From Natrinema salaciae (GTDB lineage Archaea > Halobacteriota > Halobacteria > Halobacteriales > Natrialbaceae): DNA of 64,000 nucleotides. The stretch is taken from assembly GCF_900110865.1 (NCBI RefSeq), contig NZ_FOFD01000001.1:868001-932000 (forward strand), read 5' to 3'. The notes under the pieces were generated by a model that was not told where the DNA came from, did no database searches, and saw only the letters and a list, made by a program, of their open reading frames with translations. A program made the position numbers and the translations under genes. Shown in pieces: positions 8,135 through 16,343 of the stretch (its first letter is position 1; each line of letters opens with the position of its first letter).

Positions 8135-8548
8135 ATGGAAGAAGTCATCCACGCTCGCGGCCACGAGCACGTCAGCGCCGAGCACGCGAGCACGTTCGAG
8201 GTGACGACCGACGACTATCTCACCCCCGCGGGCGACTGTATCCTCGCGATCGAAGCCGATCGCGCCCCCGCGGACTTCGATCCCGACTTCGCCGCGGCCT
8301 GCCGGGACGCCGACGCGGCGATCACGGTTACTGTAGAGGCCAACGGCCACCGCGAGTCGGTGACGGGGCGGGGCAACCCCGACCTCGAGTTCACCAGCGA
8401 GCGCAGCGCGGTCGGACGGACGAGCGACTACGTCGACGATCGGACGATCGTAAACGGTGCCGAGTTCGCGGCCGAGGGGTTCGACCGCGACCTCGTCGCG
8501 GCGCTGGCCGACGGTGCCGAAGCGACGGTGACGATCAGCGTCGAGTGA
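8135..8548 (+). CDS. DUF371 family protein
   Basis: The 137-residue protein matches the archaeal DUF371 pattern. It begins with MEEVIHARGHEHVSAEHAST, with conserved His residues, and TTDDYLTPAGDCILAIEADR follows. The later segment GRGNPDLEFTSERSAVGRTS is also family-like. The function is unknown; the fold is small and cytoplasmic with no signal or membrane segment. The ATG at 8135 agrees with the usual family start; the longer in-frame extension upstream shows no family sequence. The nth gene follows in the same direction after 77 nt, so cotranscription is possible. Confidence 0.85.
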   Translation: MEEVIHARGHEHVSAEHASTFEVTTDDYLTPAGDCILAIEADRAPADFDPDFAAACRDADAAITVTVEANGHRESVTGRGNPDLEFTSERSAVGRTSDYVDDRTIVNGAEFAAEGFDRDLVAALADGAEATVTISVE

Positions 8549-8625
8549 CCGGCGGCGGCCTCGACGAACGATCGCGAGCCGTCGATTCCGGCGCGGTTTT
8601 GTCCCGCGAGCCCGAACGCGACGGT

Positions 8626-9438
8626 ATGAGCGACGATCCGGAGCCCGCCGTCAACATCAGCGGCGGCACGGAGGGCGGCGGCGCAGCGGCCGAGTTCGAC
8701 CCCGCGACGGCCGACACCCGCGCGGAGACGGTCGTCGACCGACTCGGAAACCTGTTCTGGGAAAAGACGTACGGCGGGCGGGACGCCTTCACCTGTCTCG
8801 TCCGGACGATCCTGAGTCAGAATACCAGCGATACGGCGAGCCAGCCGGCGCACGACGCGTTGATCGACCGATACGACGCCGACGGCGTCGATCTCGCGGA
8901 GTCGCTCGCGAACGCCGAACGATCGCAACTCGCCGAGACGATCAGTTCCGCAGGACTCTACAACCAGAAATCGGAAACACTCATCCAGACCGGCGAGTGG
9001 GTCCGCGAGGAGTTCGGCTCCGCCGCAGCGTTCGACGACTTCGTCAAAGACGAGGAGCCGGCGATCGTCCGCGACACGCTCCTCTCCGTCCGCGGCGTCG
9101 GGCCGAAGACTGCCGACTGCGTCCTGCTGTTCGCGGGCGGTCGCGGCGGCGTCTTCCCCGTCGATACGCACGTCCATCGGATCTACCGTCGCATGGGGAT
9201 CGCACCGCCCGAAGCCGACCACGAGGTGGTCCGCGAGGTCCTCGAGCAGGACGTCCCCGCCGCGAAGTGTGGCTTCGGCCACACGGCAACCATCCAGTTC
9301 GGCCGCGAGTACTGCACGGCGCGCAACCCGGCCTGTCTCGAAGATCCCGACGCCTGCCCCATGGCCGACCTGTGCGAGCAGGTCGGCGTCTATCCCGCGA
9401 CGGACGAGGTCGTCGATCCCGCCGAGACGCTCGAGTGA
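8626..9438 (+). CDS. nth: Endonuclease III, DNA glycosylase/AP lyase
   Basis: The 270-residue base-excision repair enzyme removes oxidised pyrimidines and nicks AP sites. The helix-hairpin-helix motif LLSVRGVGPKTADCVLLF contains the catalytic Lys, and FPVDTHVHRIYRR contains the catalytic Asp. Four C-terminal cysteines (in EYCTARNPAC, EDPDAC and PMADLC) form the 4Fe-4S site. The spacing is C-x6-C-x6-C-x5-C rather than the bacterial C-x6-C-x2-C-x5-C, an insertion of four residues. An acidic, Gly-rich N-terminal extension of about 35 residues precedes the core. It sits directly downstream of the DUF371 gene. Confidence 0.94.
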   Translation: MSDDPEPAVNISGGTEGGGAAAEFDPATADTRAETVVDRLGNLFWEKTYGGRDAFTCLVRTILSQNTSDTASQPAHDALIDRYDADGVDLAESLANAERSQLAETISSAGLYNQKSETLIQTGEWVREEFGSAAAFDDFVKDEEPAIVRDTLLSVRGVGPKTADCVLLFAGGRGGVFPVDTHVHRIYRRMGIAPPEADHEVVREVLEQDVPAAKCGFGHTATIQFGREYCTARNPACLEDPDACPMADLCEQVGVYPATDEVVDPAETLE

Positions 9439-9518
9439 GCGGTGCCGACGGCGACCGACGTCGGAGTCAACTAGTCGTCCGAGCACGCGTCTCCGGGTCG
9501 ATCGCGAGACGGCGGGTT

Positions 9519-9538
9519 TATACAACTGTTTTTGTATA
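9519..9538 (+). promoter_or_regulatory. Inverted repeat over the bluB TATA box
   Basis: TATACAA-ctgttt-TTGTATA is a perfect inverted repeat with 7-bp arms. Its left arm overlaps the TATA element (tttata, 9517-9522) and its right arm reaches the expected transcription start, 10 nt before the ATG. A factor bound here would compete with TBP or block polymerase, so this is a good repressor-operator candidate. Confidence 0.5.
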
Positions 9539-9547
9539 TGTGAAACG

Positions 9548-10237
9548 ATGGTTGAATTCACGGATGCCGACCGGAACGCGGTCTATAGGGCGATCTACGC
9601 CCGGCGCGACATCCGACGGTTCGCCGCCGAACCGATTCCGGACGCGGTCCTCGAGCGGCTCGTCGAGGCTGCACACCACGCGCCGAGCGTCGGCTTCTCG
9701 CAGCCGTGGGATTTCGTCGTCGTCACCGACGACGAGACGAAAGCCGAGATCGCGTCGATCGCGGATCGCGCCATCGCGGCCGCTCGCGAGGGTTACGAGG
9801 AACCGAAGCGGACCGAGTTCGCCGAATTGAAACTCGAGGGGATCGGCGAGTCGCCGGTCAATATCTGCGTGACCTGCGACCCGACGCGGGGCGCACCGCA
9901 CGTACTCGGCCGAAGCTCGATGAAACGAACCGACGTGTACTCGACGTGTCTCGCCGTGCAGAACCTCTGGTTGGCCGCCCGCGCGGAGGGCGTCGGCGTC
10001 GGGTGGGTGAGCGTGCTCTATCCGTCCGAGGTTCGGGACGTACTCGGCATTCCACCCCACGTCAAGCCGGTCGCGTACCTCTGTCTGGGCTATCCGGCGA
10101 ACGGCTTCCCCGCGGAGCCCGTCCTCCAGCAGGAGGGGTGGCGCGACCGGCTCGAGACGGACCGGCTCGTCCACGAGGAGACGTGGAGCGACGACCTGGC
10201 GGGTGCGACCGACGGTGAGCGGACGCTCGGTTCGTAG
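9548..10237 (+). CDS. bluB: 5,6-dimethylbenzimidazole synthase BluB
   Basis: The 229-residue nitroreductase-fold enzyme converts reduced FMN into 5,6-dimethylbenzimidazole, the lower ligand of cobalamin. Family features are YARRDIRRFAAEPIPD (FMN phosphate contact), AAHHAPSVGFSQPWDF near residue 42, VCTCDPTRGAPHVLGR-like sequence near residue 110, and GVGVGWVSVLYPSEVRDVLG near residue 150. The ATG at 9548 lies about 30 nt after a TATA box. No other cobalamin genes are in the window. A strong inverted repeat at the promoter suggests regulated expression. A general nitroreductase is the alternative, but the internal motifs favour BluB. Confidence 0.88.
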   Translation: MVEFTDADRNAVYRAIYARRDIRRFAAEPIPDAVLERLVEAAHHAPSVGFSQPWDFVVVTDDETKAEIASIADRAIAAAREGYEEPKRTEFAELKLEGIGESPVNICVTCDPTRGAPHVLGRSSMKRTDVYSTCLAVQNLWLAARAEGVGVGWVSVLYPSEVRDVLGIPPHVKPVAYLCLGYPANGFPAEPVLQQEGWRDRLETDRLVHEETWSDDLAGATDGERTLGS

Positions 10238-10359
10238 TCGACGGAACGGATCGACGGGGCCGGCCGATCGACGGCTGCTCGGCGGCGGCGACGCGCGCCG
10301 GTGCGCCGCAGAACTGGTCAACATAAATACGGCCCGTCCCAACCCTCGGCCGAACGACC

Positions 10360-11238
10360 GTGTCGTACGACAATCACACGCCCGACTCGAGATTTCGATC
10401 GCTGATCGATCGGTTCGGCTTTCCGCACCTGTTGACCGCGACGCTCGCGCTGGTCGCGGCGACGATCCTGCTAGGTGTCGCGGCGAAAGCGACGGGCTCC
10501 GGACTGGCCTGCGAGGCCAACTGGCCCCAATGTGACGCCGGTCCGTACAACCTGTTGCCGGGGAGTCTCCCGAGTTTCTACGAGTGGTTCCACCGGTTCG
10601 TCGCGATGTTCGCCGGGTTCGCCATCGTCGGTTCCGCGCTCGCGGCGTGGCGGCTCCCCGATATCGATCGGCGCGTCGTCGGACTGGTAGTCCTCGGGAT
10701 GATCCTGACGCCGGTACAGGTCGCGCTCGGCCGCGAAACCGTCACGCAGTACACGATGGACATCCTCTCCCTGCACTTCTGGACCGCGGTCACGATCTTC
10801 ACGCTGTTCCTCGTCGCGACCGTCATCGTCTGGACACCGCGCCTGACGGGGACCCACGTCACCGGTGCGCTGGCGCTCGGTATCGTCGCGCTGCCGGCAC
10901 ACGTCGTCCTCAGCCCCGTCGTCGACGCGGGCATCGCGACGTACTCGCCGACGATGCAGTTGACGCAGTACGCCGTGACCCTCACGCTGCTCGGCGCGGC
11001 GATCGTCGCCGCGATGGTCGGTCGGCGACGCGTTACCGGCCGCGCCCTCGCCCCGTTACTGGTCGCACCGCCGCTGGTGGTCCTCGTCCTCTTCTTCGGC
11101 CGGCAGGCGGTCAATCCGGCGCTCGAGGCCCCCTATCTCGTCGCCACCACGGCACTCTTCGTGACGTTCGTCGCCGGGATCGTTCTCGTTCGGCGAACCG
11201 GCGGCTCGAGCGGGACGAACGAGACGCTCTCGCCGTAG
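10360..11238 (+). CDS. ctaA: CtaA/Cox15-family heme A synthase-like membrane protein
   Basis: The 292-residue protein has eight predicted transmembrane helices in two similar four-helix halves. Family features are the GLACEANWPQCDAGPYNLLPG loop region (a Cys pair near residues 49 and 56), EWFHRFVAMFAGF with a heme-ligand His, LSLHFWTAVTIF with another His, and a second half lacking the equivalent strong cysteine pair. It probably oxidises heme O to heme A for terminal oxidases at the membrane. The start is GTG at 10360; a TATA-like taaata lies about 33 nt upstream. No cytochrome oxidase gene is nearby, so the partner is elsewhere. Substrate is inferred from the family. Confidence 0.87.
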   Translation: MSYDNHTPDSRFRSLIDRFGFPHLLTATLALVAATILLGVAAKATGSGLACEANWPQCDAGPYNLLPGSLPSFYEWFHRFVAMFAGFAIVGSALAAWRLPDIDRRVVGLVVLGMILTPVQVALGRETVTQYTMDILSLHFWTAVTIFTLFLVATVIVWTPRLTGTHVTGALALGIVALPAHVVLSPVVDAGIATYSPTMQLTQYAVTLTLLGAAIVAAMVGRRRVTGRALAPLLVAPPLVVLVLFFGRQAVNPALEAPYLVATTALFVTFVAGIVLVRRTGGSSGTNETLSP

Positions 11239-11282
11239 CTCGGCCGGCGGACCCTCCGTTTTCTCTGGTCCCGGTGCGCCGA

Positions 11283-11774
11283 TCAGCCGAACGCGACGAC
11301 GATTGCGGTTCCCGTCAGTACGGCTCCGATACCGAGTCCGAGCAGGCCGTAGTTGGCGAAGGGGTTCGCCGCCGTCGTCAGATCCGCGGAGTAGCGACGA
11401 CGCGAGATGGGCCAGAACGGACGGATACCCATCGGTGTCAGGGCGTCGACGAGGAGGTGGGAACCGATCGAGGCGAATCCGACGAGGAACGCGAAGCTGA
11501 CGAAGCCAGCGTCCGCAAACGCCGAGGAGGCGTCGACGAGGACGGCGGACAGGGCGGCGAGTCCGGCACCCGCAAGCAGCGCGAACGGGATCGTGTGCGT
11601 CGGGCCGCGGTGGTCGATCAACGGGAGCCGGTGATCGTAGTCGGGAAGCGTCGAGAGGGCCACACAGACGAGGCCGCCGACGATCGCGACCTCCGCGTGC
11701 CCCCACAGGGCGACGATGGTGCCGAGCGGCGCGTACGCCAGGAGCGCCCCACCGTAATGGCCCACCTGATACAT
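11283..11774 (-). CDS. DUF457/YdjM-type membrane-bound metal-dependent hydrolase
   Basis: The 163-residue integral membrane protein belongs to the DUF457 family of membrane metal-dependent hydrolases. Conserved polar residues are His4-Tyr at the start (YQVGHYGG), a LSTLPDYDHRLP Asp cluster, the central DHRGPTHTIPFA, and GSHLLVDALTPMGIRPFWP. These His/Asp clusters likely bind the metal. Four to five hydrophobic helices surround them. I start at the ATG at 11774, giving the usual MYQVGHYG beginning. It is convergent with ctaA. Two more members of the same family lie at 44 kb. The physiological substrate is unknown. Confidence 0.84.
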   Translation of the reverse strand: MYQVGHYGGALLAYAPLGTIVALWGHAEVAIVGGLVCVALSTLPDYDHRLPLIDHRGPTHTIPFALLAGAGLAALSAVLVDASSAFADAGFVSFAFLVGFASIGSHLLVDALTPMGIRPFWPISRRRYSADLTTAANPFANYGLLGLGIGAVLTGTAIVVAFG

Positions 11775-11967
11775 GTACGACAAAAAACGCAACATCGAGT
11801 GATAAAATCACCGTATCCGACCGCTCCGACCGACCGTCCGTCCAGCGGATCGTCGGACGGGCGGTTCGACCGGCCGGGGGAGGTTCGTCCGGCCGAGATG
11901 CCAGCCCGGGTTCCGTCTCTCTGCTGCAACCGCTGCGGTTATGACCAGCGGCCGCCTTCCACCGTGC

Positions 11968-12600
11968 GTGAAAAACGTCACCGACAGGACGAGCAACCCG
12001 TTCGGACTGCGACCGCCATTCGATCGCTCCGATCCCGACGACCGGACAGCCGTCTTCGGATACGGTGATGCCAACGCCGACTTCCACGTCGTCGGCGACT
12101 ACCCCGGTGTCCACGGCGGCGAAACGACCGGCGTTCCCTTCACCGAAACCGAGGACGGACTCGCCGTTCAGGACGTCGTTCGCGAGGTCGGGTTCGCGAG
12201 CGGACCGCGGAACGAGCTCGCCCTCGAGAACTGTTTCTGGAGCTACGTCCACATGTGCAGCCTTCCGAACGGCCGGCGGCCAACCGACGAGGAGTACGCC
12301 GAGCTCGAGCGGTTCTTCGATGCCGAACTCCGCGCGATCAACGCCCACATCCTCCTGCCGGTCGGGGCGCGGGCGACGGATCGCGTCCTCCGGGAGTACA
12401 CGACCCAGCGACACCGGTTCGACCTCGACATGGCAGCGCTGCACGCCCGCGACATCCGCGGTCGCGGGTTCCTCGTCGTCCCCATTCAGGAGCCCGTGGA
12501 GTGGACCGACGGCGACCGCGAGGCGATCGTCTCGAAGATCGAAGCGCTGCTCGCGAGCGATTACCGGCAGACGAAAGGGGTCGCGACGACGGTCGGCTGA
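11968..12600 (+). CDS. Uracil-DNA glycosylase superfamily protein
   Basis: The 210-residue protein resembles haloarchaeal uracil-DNA glycosylase-like proteins: YGDANADFHVVGDYPGVHGG near the N-terminus matches the motif-1 loop, NELALENCFWSYVHMC the middle strand, and ILLPVGARATDRVLREY the motif preceding the DNA-binding helix. The terminal part LVVPIQEPVEW stands where the active-site His motif would be, but a clear HPS motif is not visible. Activity is therefore uncertain. I prefer the GTG start at 11968 (VKNVTDRTSNPFG, the family start); an ATG at 11941 would add nine residues. It is convergent with the cupin gene. Confidence 0.72.
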   Translation: MKNVTDRTSNPFGLRPPFDRSDPDDRTAVFGYGDANADFHVVGDYPGVHGGETTGVPFTETEDGLAVQDVVREVGFASGPRNELALENCFWSYVHMCSLPNGRRPTDEEYAELERFFDAELRAINAHILLPVGARATDRVLREYTTQRHRFDLDMAALHARDIRGRGFLVVPIQEPVEWTDGDREAIVSKIEALLASDYRQTKGVATTVG

Positions 12601-12611
12601 CCGGCGACCCG

Positions 12612-12917
12612 CTACGACTCCGTCTTCGGCGCGAAGACGACCAGCGCCGTACTGTCCTCGACCGCGTACGGGGAGACGTCCCGATCGCCGTCGAATCGGA
12701 CGACGTCCCCCGGCTCGAGGTCGTAGGTGTCGTCGCCGAGCGTGAGTTCGACGGCACCGCTGAGCACGTGCAACACGACGTTCGATTCCGGGTGGCGGTG
12801 TTTCGGGACGCGCTCGTCGGCCTCGAGTCGCAATCGAACGGTTCGAGGCGTGGGATCGTCGAATACCTCGGCGTGGGGCGCCTCCTCGAGGGCGGAGAGG
12901 GACGTGACATCGGGCAT
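12612..12917 (-). CDS. Small cupin-domain protein
   Basis: The 101-residue protein is a single cupin barrel. Motif 1 is seen as ERVPKHRHPESNVVLHVLSG with two His and a Glu-like metal site, and motif 2 as YDLEPGDVVRFDGDRDVSPY. Such short cupins bind a metal and a small ligand, acting as enzymes, sugar-binding or antioxidant proteins. The specific role cannot be read here. It overlaps nothing and is convergent with the glycosylase-like gene, 11 nt apart. The N-terminal sequence MPDVTSLSALEEAPHAEVF is typical of haloarchaeal cupins. Confidence 0.85.
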   Translation of the reverse strand: MPDVTSLSALEEAPHAEVFDDPTPRTVRLRLEADERVPKHRHPESNVVLHVLSGAVELTLGDDTYDLEPGDVVRFDGDRDVSPYAVEDSTALVVFAPKTES

Positions 12918-13284
12918 AGGCGTAACCTGTTGGCCCGGGAACTTGTGCCCGCGGGCGAACCGGTTCGGGACGGCGGCGGGTCGCGATCACGGCGGCCCGG
13001 TCCGCACCGGGACGGGTCACAGTCGGCCGCGACCAGCCGTCGGCCGCAGCGGAACGGTGAGCCCGCGCCCACTAGGCGAATAGCGTCTACCTCCGCAAGA
13101 GGCCGTCAGTCCGGCCACCGGCGAACCGGAGGTGCCAGTCGACCAACCGTCTGCCGGCGGTGGATCACTCCCCTCCTGGATCGAGTCCGTTTAAGTAGTG
13201 TGAGAGAACATGTTCTCGGGGCTTCCCGATCGAGGGGAACTGGCTCGCCCCGTTATACGTCGGCTGTTCATACGCTCAGTTGTT
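12918..13284. other. Intergenic region between cupin and multicopper oxidase genes
   Basis: These 367 bp hold no convincing gene. The left half is GC-rich and carries the cupin promoter on the minus strand. The right end carries a 14-bp palindrome (13204-13217) and a TATA-like ttata (13253-13257) about 30 nt before the oxidase ATG. Confidence 0.6.
13204..13217 (+). promoter_or_regulatory. 14-bp perfect palindrome upstream of multicopper oxidase
   Basis: GAGAACATGTTCTC is a perfect palindrome about 36 bp upstream of the TATA element of the oxidase gene. Its position suits an activator or repressor dimer site. No metal-regulator consensus is claimed. Confidence 0.45.
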
Positions 13285-14442
13285 ATGAGTGACCGAATCG
13301 GCGCACCCGGATTGGGGCTATCGCGACGGGAATTCGTTGCAGCGACCGGCGGCGCGGCGGCCCTGACCGGCCTGGCGGGCTGTACGGGCCAGGGTGCACA
13401 GCAGGAACCCGAACCGGCGAGTTCCGACGAGGAGTCGACATCGTCGTCCGAACCCGAGCTTCCGTGGACGAGTTCCCCGGAGGTCGTGCAAGTCGACGAG
13501 CGGGGCGGCAGCGTGACTCTCCAGTCCGTAACGGCTCGACACGCAGTCCACCCGATGGATTCGATGGGCGGCCCCGTCGAACTCCCGCGGGTCTGGGCCT
13601 TCAAAGCCGACGACGGGACGCCGAGCGTTCCGGGCCCGATCCTCCGGACGACCGAGGGCAACGACATCGACGTCACCCTCGACAACACGGGGGCCGACCA
13701 CCCGCACACGCTGCACTTCCACGGCGCGAAGAAGACCTGGGAGAACGACGGCGTCCCGACGACGACCGGTATCACGGTCAATCCGGGCGAGAAACACACC
13801 TACACGATCCCGGCGAACGTCCCGGGCACGCACCTCTATCACTGCCACTACCAGACCCATCGACACATCGATATGGGGATGTACGGCATCTTCCGCGTCG
13901 ATCCGAAGGGGTACGAACCCGCCGACAAGGAGTACTTCTTCACCCTCAAAGACTGGGACTCCCGCGTGAACCGCCAGCTGGCGGGCGAAGACGTGGACTA
14001 CAGCCCCCGCAATCGCAACCCCGACGTGTTCACGATCAACGGGAAGAGCCTCCCGCGAACGCTTCACCCCGAGGAGGGCTCCCCGATCATCGTCGATCAC
14101 GGGGACACCGTTCGCCTCCACATGGTCAACGCGGGCTACATGTCCCACCCGATGCACACGCACAACCACCGCTTCCGCCTCGTCGAGAAAGACGGCGGGC
14201 AGATCCCGGACGCGGCCCAGTACGAACAGGACGTCACGAATATCGCGCCCGCGGAGCGCCACACCGTCGAGTTCGAAGCCGACGCCGACCCCGGGATCTA
14301 TCTCATGCACTGCCACAAGGTCAGCCACGCGATGAACGGCAACTCCTATCCCGGCGGGATGGTCAACGGGATCGTCTACCGTGACGCGATGGACACCGAC
14401 GTCTTCGCCGATCTCATGACGTACGCGGGCTACGAGGGCTGA
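13285..14442 (+). CDS. Exported two-domain multicopper oxidase (lipoprotein)
   Basis: The 385-residue protein is exported. A twin-arginine signal (SRREFVAATGG, residues 13-23) is followed by the lipobox TGLAGC with Cys33 as the likely lipid anchor. An acidic Ser/Glu linker (about residues 38-60) leads to two cupredoxin domains. Copper ligands are complete: HTLHFH at 141-146, HCHYQTH at 186-192 with a Met after, HPMHTHNH at 288-295 and HCHKVSH at 342-348. Two-domain enzymes of this kind are laccase-like or copper-nitrite-reductase-like and oxidise substrates at the cell surface. The ATG at 13285 is set by a TATA element about 30 nt upstream. Confidence 0.91.
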   Translation: MSDRIGAPGLGLSRREFVAATGGAAALTGLAGCTGQGAQQEPEPASSDEESTSSSEPELPWTSSPEVVQVDERGGSVTLQSVTARHAVHPMDSMGGPVELPRVWAFKADDGTPSVPGPILRTTEGNDIDVTLDNTGADHPHTLHFHGAKKTWENDGVPTTTGITVNPGEKHTYTIPANVPGTHLYHCHYQTHRHIDMGMYGIFRVDPKGYEPADKEYFFTLKDWDSRVNRQLAGEDVDYSPRNRNPDVFTINGKSLPRTLHPEEGSPIIVDHGDTVRLHMVNAGYMSHPMHTHNHRFRLVEKDGGQIPDAAQYEQDVTNIAPAERHTVEFEADADPGIYLMHCHKVSHAMNGNSYPGGMVNGIVYRDAMDTDVFADLMTYAGYEG

Positions 14443-14484
14443 CAATCCGCGAACGGACACCGGCCCGGCGCGATCAGCACGGGT

Positions 14485-14745
14485 TCACGGTCGACTTTCC
14501 GTTTCTGTCCGGCCGTCCGATCCGCCAGTCGCCGGTCCCACGTCGGCGAGCCGTCGCCGCCCGGTCGCGGTGATCTCGTACCGTCGGCAGCCGAGCGACC
14601 GGACGGCCGCCGCATCGCGGAGCCGGTCGCACGCCTGTTCGACCGCGACCGGATGCTCGTCAATCTCCGCAGCGAGATCCACGGCGTACTGCGGTGTATC
14701 GACGAGCGCGTCGAGAATCTCCCGCTCGAGGTCGGTCCGGGACAT
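14485..14745 (-). CDS. Mini winged-helix protein in operon with TFB 2
   Basis: The 86-residue protein looks like a single winged helix: LEREILDALVDTPQYAVDLA as helix 1-2, EHPVAVEQACDRLRDAAAV as recognition helix, and RSLGCRRYEITATGRRRLAD as wing and end helix. A Ser/Gly/Arg tail follows. Its ATG (14743-14745) begins directly after the TFB stop codon, so both genes are one transcript and may be translationally coupled. It could act as a local DNA-binding regulator or adaptor for the alternative TFB. No ligand domain is present. Family assignment beyond winged helix is not possible. Confidence 0.75.
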   Translation of the reverse strand: MSRTDLEREILDALVDTPQYAVDLAAEIDEHPVAVEQACDRLRDAAAVRSLGCRRYEITATGRRRLADVGPATGGSDGRTETESRP

Positions 14746-15726
14746 CTATCGCCGTCGGTCCTCCTCGTAGGCGTCCAGAAGCTCCCGGTATCGGTTCCGC
14801 ACCGTGACCGAACTGACCCCCGTCTCCTCGCCGACGGTGGCCTGGGTGACGCGTTCGTTCGTCAGTCGCGCCGCCCCGTAGATCGCCGCCGCCGCCAGCC
14901 CGGCCGGGCTTCGGCCACTGTGGAGATCCCGCGCTTTGGCTGCCTCGAGAATCTCCCGAGCCAGCCGCTCGGCGTCGTCGCTGACCGCGAGTTTCGAGGC
15001 GTACTGCGGGAGGTAGTGGACCGGATCGGCCGGTTCGATCTCGAGGCCGAGTTCGCTCGAGAGGTAGCGATACGCCCGCTGAATGGGGAGCTTGCCGACT
15101 CGACTCACCTGCGCGAACGCGACCAGCGTCCGCGGCGTGCCGTGACGCCGAGCGGCGGCGTACAGGCAGGCGGTCGTCATCGCTTCGATCGACCGCCCCG
15201 GAAGCAGGCCCTCGTCGACGGCGCGCCGATACAGGACGCCGGCAGTTTCGCGACACGGCTCCGACAGTCCGAGCGCGGACGCCATGCGCTCGAGCTCGCC
15301 GAAGGCCTGTTTGAGATTGCGTTCCTGAGCGTTCTTCGAGGTGAAGCGCTCGTTCCAGGTCCGCAGTCGCCGGAGCTGTTGGCGCTTCCGCCCCGAGATC
15401 CGGTTGCCGTACGCGTCCTCGTCTTGCCAGCCGATCGTCGTACTGAGGCCTCTGTCGTGTCTGAGCGTCGACACCGGTGCGCCGACCCGGCATCTGTCCG
15501 CGTCGTCGTCGAGATTTCGCCACTCCGGGCCGTAATCGATGACGTCGGCATCGAGTACGAGTCCACACTCCGTACACGTTCGTTCGCCGTGTTCCTCGTC
15601 GCGGCGGATCGGGCCCGCACACTCCGGACACTCCAGCCGCTCCGACCCCCGCTGTTCGGGAGCCGACTCGCGCTCTCCGTTCCGGGTCGATCCCTCGGTC
15701 GCCGTCTCGACGATCGTTTGACTCAT
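14746..15726 (-). CDS. tfb: Transcription initiation factor TFB (TFIIB homologue) 2
   Basis: The 326-residue factor is a divergent TFB paralogue. The zinc ribbon uses Cys33, Cys36, Cys51 and Cys54. The B-reader region is RVGAPVSTLRHDRGLSTTIG, which differs from TFB 1 at several positions, and the two cyclin repeats end VSSVTVRNRYRELLDAY. All domains look intact. Haloarchaea use expanded TFB sets to direct condition-specific promoters, so a specialised role is likely. I start at the ATG at 15726; a longer in-frame reading to 15885 has a low-complexity leader and lies over the neighbouring promoter. It is followed with no gap by a mini winged-helix gene and is divergent from the small protein at 15919. 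Confidence 0.93.
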   Translation of the reverse strand: MSQTIVETATEGSTRNGERESAPEQRGSERLECPECAGPIRRDEEHGERTCTECGLVLDADVIDYGPEWRNLDDDADRCRVGAPVSTLRHDRGLSTTIGWQDEDAYGNRISGRKRQQLRRLRTWNERFTSKNAQERNLKQAFGELERMASALGLSEPCRETAGVLYRRAVDEGLLPGRSIEAMTTACLYAAARRHGTPRTLVAFAQVSRVGKLPIQRAYRYLSSELGLEIEPADPVHYLPQYASKLAVSDDAERLAREILEAAKARDLHSGRSPAGLAAAAIYGAARLTNERVTQATVGEETGVSSVTVRNRYRELLDAYEEDRRR

Positions 15727-15918
15727 TGGTCTGTCTCCGCCGGAGCCGGACTCCGGCCGTGTGATGTTCTCACTCGGAGTGGAGTGGAGCGAAGATATCA
15801 ACGACCGGTGGATTCCCAGCCCGTGGGAACGGTCGGCGACGTACTTTTTCTCGAGAGGCGTCCCAGTGTACCCCGAGAGGGGCAACGTTTAGTCGCGCCG
15901 AGACGACAGCACGGACAG

Positions 15919-16341
15919 ATGGACCGCGACGGGGACCGGACCGGAACGGCAGATGGGGTCGGCGGCGAGGCCGACGTCGAAGCGGACGACGACCGTGTCG
16001 CGCTCGGACTCGCGCTACTGGCCCGCCTCGAGCACGAATCGCTCTCGCTCGCCGACGCCGTCGACCGGATCGAGACCGTCACGTCCGATCCGACGGTGAC
16101 GCGGACGATCCTGGATCAGGCCGAACTCCGCGGTATTATCGAGCGCGACGACGGCGTCATCCGCCCGAAGAGCAGGCAGTACGTTCGGTTCGAGCGAGAC
16201 GTCGTCACGAAAGAGGGGGAGTTTTCCTGTCGGCGCTGTGGCTCCGGCCTCTCGACCGGCTACTTCATCGACCTCGAGGCCGGCGAACTCGGTCCCTTCG
16301 GCTCCTCGTGTATTCGAAAAGTAACGGGACGTGACGGCTAG
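15919..16341 (+). CDS. DUF5830-like protein with zinc-ribbon end
   Basis: The 140-residue protein has a Gly/Asp-rich leader (residues 1-25), a helical middle (LALGLALLARLEHESLSLAD) and a winged-helix-like stretch. The C-terminal segment FSCRRCGSGLSTGYFID and FGSSCIRK gives a CxxC and one more Cys, suggestive of a metal site. It resembles haloarchaeal proteins grouped as DUF5830, which I recall rather than verified. It is divergent from TFB 2 and tail to tail with the next gene, 2 nt apart. Function is unknown; a DNA- or RNA-binding role is a guess. Confidence 0.72.
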   Translation: MDRDGDRTGTADGVGGEADVEADDDRVALGLALLARLEHESLSLADAVDRIETVTSDPTVTRTILDQAELRGIIERDDGVIRPKSRQYVRFERDVVTKEGEFSCRRCGSGLSTGYFIDLEAGELGPFGSSCIRKVTGRDG

Positions 16342-16343
16342 CG

